Source: Clostridium sp. UBA4548 (GTDB taxonomy: Bacteria; Bacillota; Clostridia; Clostridiales; Clostridiaceae). Taken from it: a DNA stretch of 8,534 nucleotides. Below the pieces are notes generated by a model. The model worked only from the letters and a program-made list of their open reading frames with translations, did not search any database and was not told the origin of the DNA. Where the stretch lies: positions 1 through 8,534 of the forward strand of contig NZ_DGLI01000042.1 of assembly GCF_002387895.1 (NCBI RefSeq). The letters are read 5' to 3'. Below, in pieces: positions 6,826-8,534 of this stretch. Position numbers and translations under genes: made by a program. Numbering within the stretch: the first letter of the stretch is position 1; each line of letters begins with the position of its first letter.

Positions 6826-6980
6826 AGCAACGTCTCCTTATAACAATATAGACCATATCTACTCACAGCCCTTCAACTACTTTCATAGAAGCTTCCTTCT
6901 CTTATTTTATTAGGATAAGAATAAAATTCGCTCCTCTTAAGCAGTAGTAAATGAAACAATGTTCTATAATCTATCTAAAG
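6826..6980. other. Gap between bactofilin and yhbD genes
   Basis: It contains AACAATGTT at 6955-6963, the third copy of the palindromic element found at the bactofilin promoter. A 7-bp inverted repeat, TTTTATT with AATAAAA (6906-6927), also lies here. Neither structure is followed by a U-run on the minus strand, so I see no terminator and the two genes are probably co-transcribed. Confidence 0.5.
6955..6963. promoter_or_regulatory. Third AACAWTGTT element, upstream of yhbD
   Basis: AACAATGTT here matches the core of the two elements at the bactofilin promoter. On the minus strand the surrounding GAACATTGTTT differs by one base from the element at 7791-7801. It lies 130 nt before the yhbD start codon. 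Binding by a regulator is inferred only from repetition. Confidence 0.35.
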
Positions 6981-7772
6981 TTACATTTTTCTTTTTTCTT
7001 CTATAACAGCATTACCTTCTACTTTTAATTCACCTGAGTATTCTACAACCTTAATTCTACAGCCATTACCAATAGTAATATTCTGTCCTCTTACTACATC
7101 AGCTATAGTATTTTCCAAGAATATTTCATCTGCCTCAATAGTTTTAACATGCAAGTATCCATAATTACTTCCAAAGGTTTTAGCTATCCAGCCAATGATT
7201 CCATTTACATTAATAGGTCTTTCGCTAACAACGACCTTTGTTGCTCCTATTTCTTCTACATAGGAATTCCCTCCCACATAAATTTGAGCCTCTCCTGCAT
7301 TTATCATGCCACCAACTCTGAAGCCTCCACTTAAATCTACTATTTCTGCTTCAATACTTTTTTCAATAGTTGCTGAACCAGATAATTTCATTTTCTCACA
7401 GTAGATTCCTCCTAGTACAGTACCAGAACCTGAGATACCAAATTCTTTTCCTTTAAAATCTCCCTCTATTTTACCACTGCCACTAATTCTAAAATCATCA
7501 GCTTTCACATTGGAAGTTATCTTTCCACTACCACTGATCTTTCCCTCTATACAATTTAGTTCACCAAGAATACTTCCACTACCACTAATTCTAAAATCTT
7601 TAGTTAATAAGTTTCCCTGTACTTTTCCACTTCCACTTATCTTAAAGCTATTGCATTCTATATCGCCAGTAATTTTCCCACTTCCACTGATGGAAACTTC
7701 ATCATATCTTCCTCCACCAGCTTCTCCACTTCCTGAAATTTTTAATGAGCCTAATTCTTGATTATTAACCAT
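6981..7772 (-). CDS. Bactofilin-like polymer-forming protein (YhbE/YhbF type)
   Basis: Bactofilins self-assemble into filaments through a right-handed beta-helix. In Bacillus subtilis the related YhbE/YhbF pair has been linked to motility. The 263-residue product begins MVNNQELGSLKISGSG. The hydrophobic-S-G-S-G motif recurs at residues 12, 28, 45, 62, 79, 96 and 113, then as LSGSA (130) and LSGGF (147): one 16-residue step, then strict 17-residue steps, about one helical turn each. Residues 152-185 resemble the YhbE/F ending (VGGMINAGEAQIYVGG). Residues 189-263 form a second strand-rich tail (IEADEIFLENTIADVV, ITIGNGCRIKVVEY). There is no signal peptide or membrane helix. The ATG at 7770-7772 with GGAGGGG just ahead is chosen over an upstream in-frame ATG at 7823, which would lie inside the promoter. 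It heads the unit containing yhbD and the MFS gene. Confidence 0.88.
   Translation of the reverse strand: MVNNQELGSLKISGSGEAGGGRYDEVSISGSGKITGDIECNSFKISGSGKVQGNLLTKDFRISGSGSILGELNCIEGKISGSGKITSNVKADDFRISGSGKIEGDFKGKEFGISGSGTVLGGIYCEKMKLSGSATIEKSIEAEIVDLSGGFRVGGMINAGEAQIYVGGNSYVEEIGATKVVVSERPINVNGIIGWIAKTFGSNYGYLHVKTIEADEIFLENTIADVVRGQNITIGNGCRIKVVEYSGELKVEGNAVIEEKRKM
7320..7739 (-). repeat. Coding 51-bp repeat ladder of the bactofilin gene
   Basis: Nine ISGSG-type units (residues 12-151) are encoded with a 51-bp period, visible on the plus strand as recurring CCACTTCCACTGAT or CCACTACCACTAAT. The DNA copies differ at many wobble positions. The repeat is therefore kept by protein structure rather than being a fresh duplication. 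Confidence 0.9.
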
Positions 7773-7790
7773 AATACCCCTCCATCTGCG

Positions 7791-7801
7791 TAACATTGTT
7801 T
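7791..7801. promoter_or_regulatory. Second operator-like copy near the transcription start
   Basis: TAACATTGTTT repeats the 7823-7833 palindrome with one base changed, 32 bp away (about three helical turns, so on the same face). It falls just downstream of the expected start of transcription near 7807. That position suits repression by two cooperating dimers. Confidence 0.45.
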
Positions 7802-7813
7802 TATTATAGTATA

Positions 7814-7842
7814 AGGATAACATAACATTGTTACGCTGTAAA
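7814..7842 (-). promoter_or_regulatory. Probable promoter of the bactofilin gene unit
   Basis: On the minus strand TTTACA (7837-7842) and TATCCT (7814-7819) are 17 bp apart. A better -10 look-alike, TATAAT (7803-7808), has no -35 box at normal distance, though it could be used with an activator. The spacer of the TTTACA/TATCCT pair is filled by the palindrome described separately, which suggests control at this promoter. Confidence 0.5.
7823..7833. promoter_or_regulatory. Operator-like palindrome in the promoter spacer
   Basis: TAACATTGTTA is a perfect 5+1+5 palindrome centred at 7828, the exact middle of the 17-bp spacer at 7820-7836. A protein bound here would cover the promoter face, as MerR-family activators and many repressors do. 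The regulator could be YhbD, which has a MerR-like DNA-binding domain and lies in the same unit; this is inference. Confidence 0.5.
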
Positions 7843-7970
7843 CACTTTTTTAATCATTATTGAAAATATTTGTATATTGTGAGCACACTTTTAGTAGCAT
7901 CTTACTTATATACTCGCAATGTGTAAAGTAATAAATATTAGTTTCTTAATGAGGTGTAATAAAAATAAAG

Positions 7971-8003
7971 ATAATAAAAAGGATAAGAAAATCTCTTACC
8001 CTT
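7971..8003 (-). terminator. Intrinsic terminator of the DUF1294 gene, overlapping its stop codon
   Basis: A 10-bp stem (7979-7988 with 7994-8003, one G-U pair) with a 5-nt loop is followed on the minus strand by TTTTTATTATC. Its 5' arm includes two bases of the TAA stop codon at 8002-8004. It separates this gene from the bactofilin unit, whose promoter lies about 130 nt further on. Confidence 0.85.
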
Positions 8004-8283
8004 AAATCTTATGCGAGAATATGTAGTTTATTATAACTAAATGTATGATTATGAGCATTGGCACAAAAATTTTAAACTTTAAATGCTTTGTTTTATGTCT
8101 AAATATTAGCATTCCTCCATAAACCCCAAAACTACCAAATAATGCTGCCACTAGCATAAGTGTATTTTCACTAATTCTCCACTGATGCTTTATTGCCTTT
8201 TGCTTATCCACATACATTAATATAAATCCTAAAATATTCACAAATAATCCCACATAAATTAATACATTATAAAATTCCCTCAT
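8002..8283 (-). CDS. DUF1294 small membrane protein, 93 residues
   Basis: The function is unknown. DUF1294 proteins are small integral membrane proteins, seen alone or fused to cold-shock domains. Three hydrophobic segments are visible (about 5-24, 41-60 and 72-90). The family's charged signatures follow the first two: YVDKQKAIKHQWRISENTL (24-42) and FRHKTKHLKF (61-70). The length is typical of the single-domain form. A TTG seven codons upstream (8304) is in frame, but AAAGGAAG lies 6 nt before the ATG at 8281-8283 and fixes the start. It appears to be monocistronic: a terminator overlaps its stop, and no gene lies within 250 nt upstream. Confidence 0.88.
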   Translation of the reverse strand: MREFYNVLIYVGLFVNILGFILMYVDKQKAIKHQWRISENTLMLVAALFGSFGVYGGMLIFRHKTKHLKFKIFVPMLIIIHLVIINYIFSHKI

Positions 8284-8364
8284 ACTACACTTCCTTTCTA
8301 CCAATTTATCATTCTCATATTAGACTATTACGTAATTGTTTTCTCTAATCTACTTACTAGCTTT

Positions 8365-8370
8365 ATAATA
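8365..8370 (-). promoter_or_regulatory. Possible extended -10 box for the DUF1294 gene
   Basis: On the minus strand TGTTATTAT reads as an extended -10 (TG, one base, TATTAT at 8365-8370), about 80 nt before the start codon. No good -35 box lies 16-18 bp upstream. This is the best candidate I see and remains tentative. Confidence 0.3.
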
Positions 8371-8379
8371 ACACACTAA

Positions 8380-8534
8380 CTATGAATTTCACCTACAAAA
8401 TTAAATAGAACTACTTATGCTGTTGCTTAGTTATTCCTAAAAGGTTGCCTATATATCATGTCATAAAAAAATTCTAACATTCTATTTTCCTAAACTTGCC
8501 GTCATATAAAAATAGGGGCTGTCGCACTAAATAA
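8380..8534. other. Gene-free right edge with one arm of a GC-rich inverted repeat
   Basis: No open frame was seen. The last 20 bases contain GGGGCTGTCGCAC (8515-8527) after an A-rich stretch, then ACTAAATAA to the edge. This GC-rich block in AT-rich DNA looks like the first arm of a long terminator stem whose partner lies beyond the window, or the end of an insertion sequence. It cannot be decided from here. Confidence 0.4.

Noticed and set aside
6845..6876. TTGAAG with a 20-bp spacer and TATATT ahead of yhbD, resembling a MerR-regulated promoter
   Set aside because: The transcription start would fall inside the yhbD Shine-Dalgarno sequence at 6833-6840, so the mRNA could not be translated normally.
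6863..6886. Seven-codon minus-strand frame MKVVEGL upstream of yhbD with a possible ribosome site
   Set aside because: It is too short to judge. No attenuator-like pair of hairpins follows it, and such frames are common by chance.
7510..7761. Plus-strand open frame opposite the bactofilin gene
   Set aside because: It is a by-product of the 51-bp coding repeat on the minus strand, giving a proline- and leucine-rich repeat with no ribosome site.

Overview
The window is strongly AT-rich, and every convincing gene lies on the minus strand. Several features point to a low-GC Firmicute of the Clostridium type: adenine-rich Shine-Dalgarno sites of the GGAGG class, TTG as an occasional start codon, a glmS ribozyme ahead of glmS, and a YhbD/bactofilin gene pair otherwise known from bacilli and clostridia. 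The genus is an inference from style and gene content; no species marker is present. No rRNA, tRNA, CRISPR array or complete mobile element was seen.

Left part (1-4100): amino-sugar precursor supply. glmM (phosphoglucosamine mutase, 2660-4009) is followed downstream by glmS (glutamine:fructose-6-phosphate amidotransferase, 79-1905). GlmS makes glucosamine-6-phosphate from fructose-6-phosphate and glutamine. GlmM converts it to glucosamine-1-phosphate, the precursor of UDP-GlcNAc for peptidoglycan. Each gene has its own vegetative promoter (TTGTTA-17-TATAAT for glmM, TTGACC-17-TATAAT for glmS) and its own intrinsic terminator. The glmS leader carries a full glmS ribozyme (about 2000-2275), which cleaves the mRNA when GlcN6P is abundant. 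Its P1 helix is enlarged by an insert of about 85 nt with two internal hairpins. Between the glmM terminator and the glmS promoter lies an unexplained structured block (about 2466-2590) that could be a small RNA.

Middle part (4100-7850): an apparent four-gene unit read right to left. It holds a bactofilin-like polymer-forming protein built from strict 17-residue ISGSG repeats (6981-7772), a YhbD-family protein with a MerR-like DNA-binding N-terminus (6202-6825), an MFS exporter (4750-6087), and a 117-residue SHOCT-like protein with a TTG start (4335-4688). A strong terminator closes it at 4305-4327. The promoter region ahead of the bactofilin gene carries two copies of the palindrome AACAWTGTT, one centred exactly in the -35/-10 spacer. 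A third copy lies between the bactofilin and yhbD genes. This suggests a dedicated, possibly YhbD-controlled, regulon.

Right part (7850-8534): a DUF1294 small membrane protein (8002-8283) with its own terminator, then a gene-free stretch of about 250 nt. The window ends inside what looks like one arm of a GC-rich inverted repeat.

The best leads are the expanded-P1 ribozyme, the candidate RNA between glmM and glmS, and the YhbD/bactofilin/MFS/SHOCT unit with its repeated operator-like palindrome.
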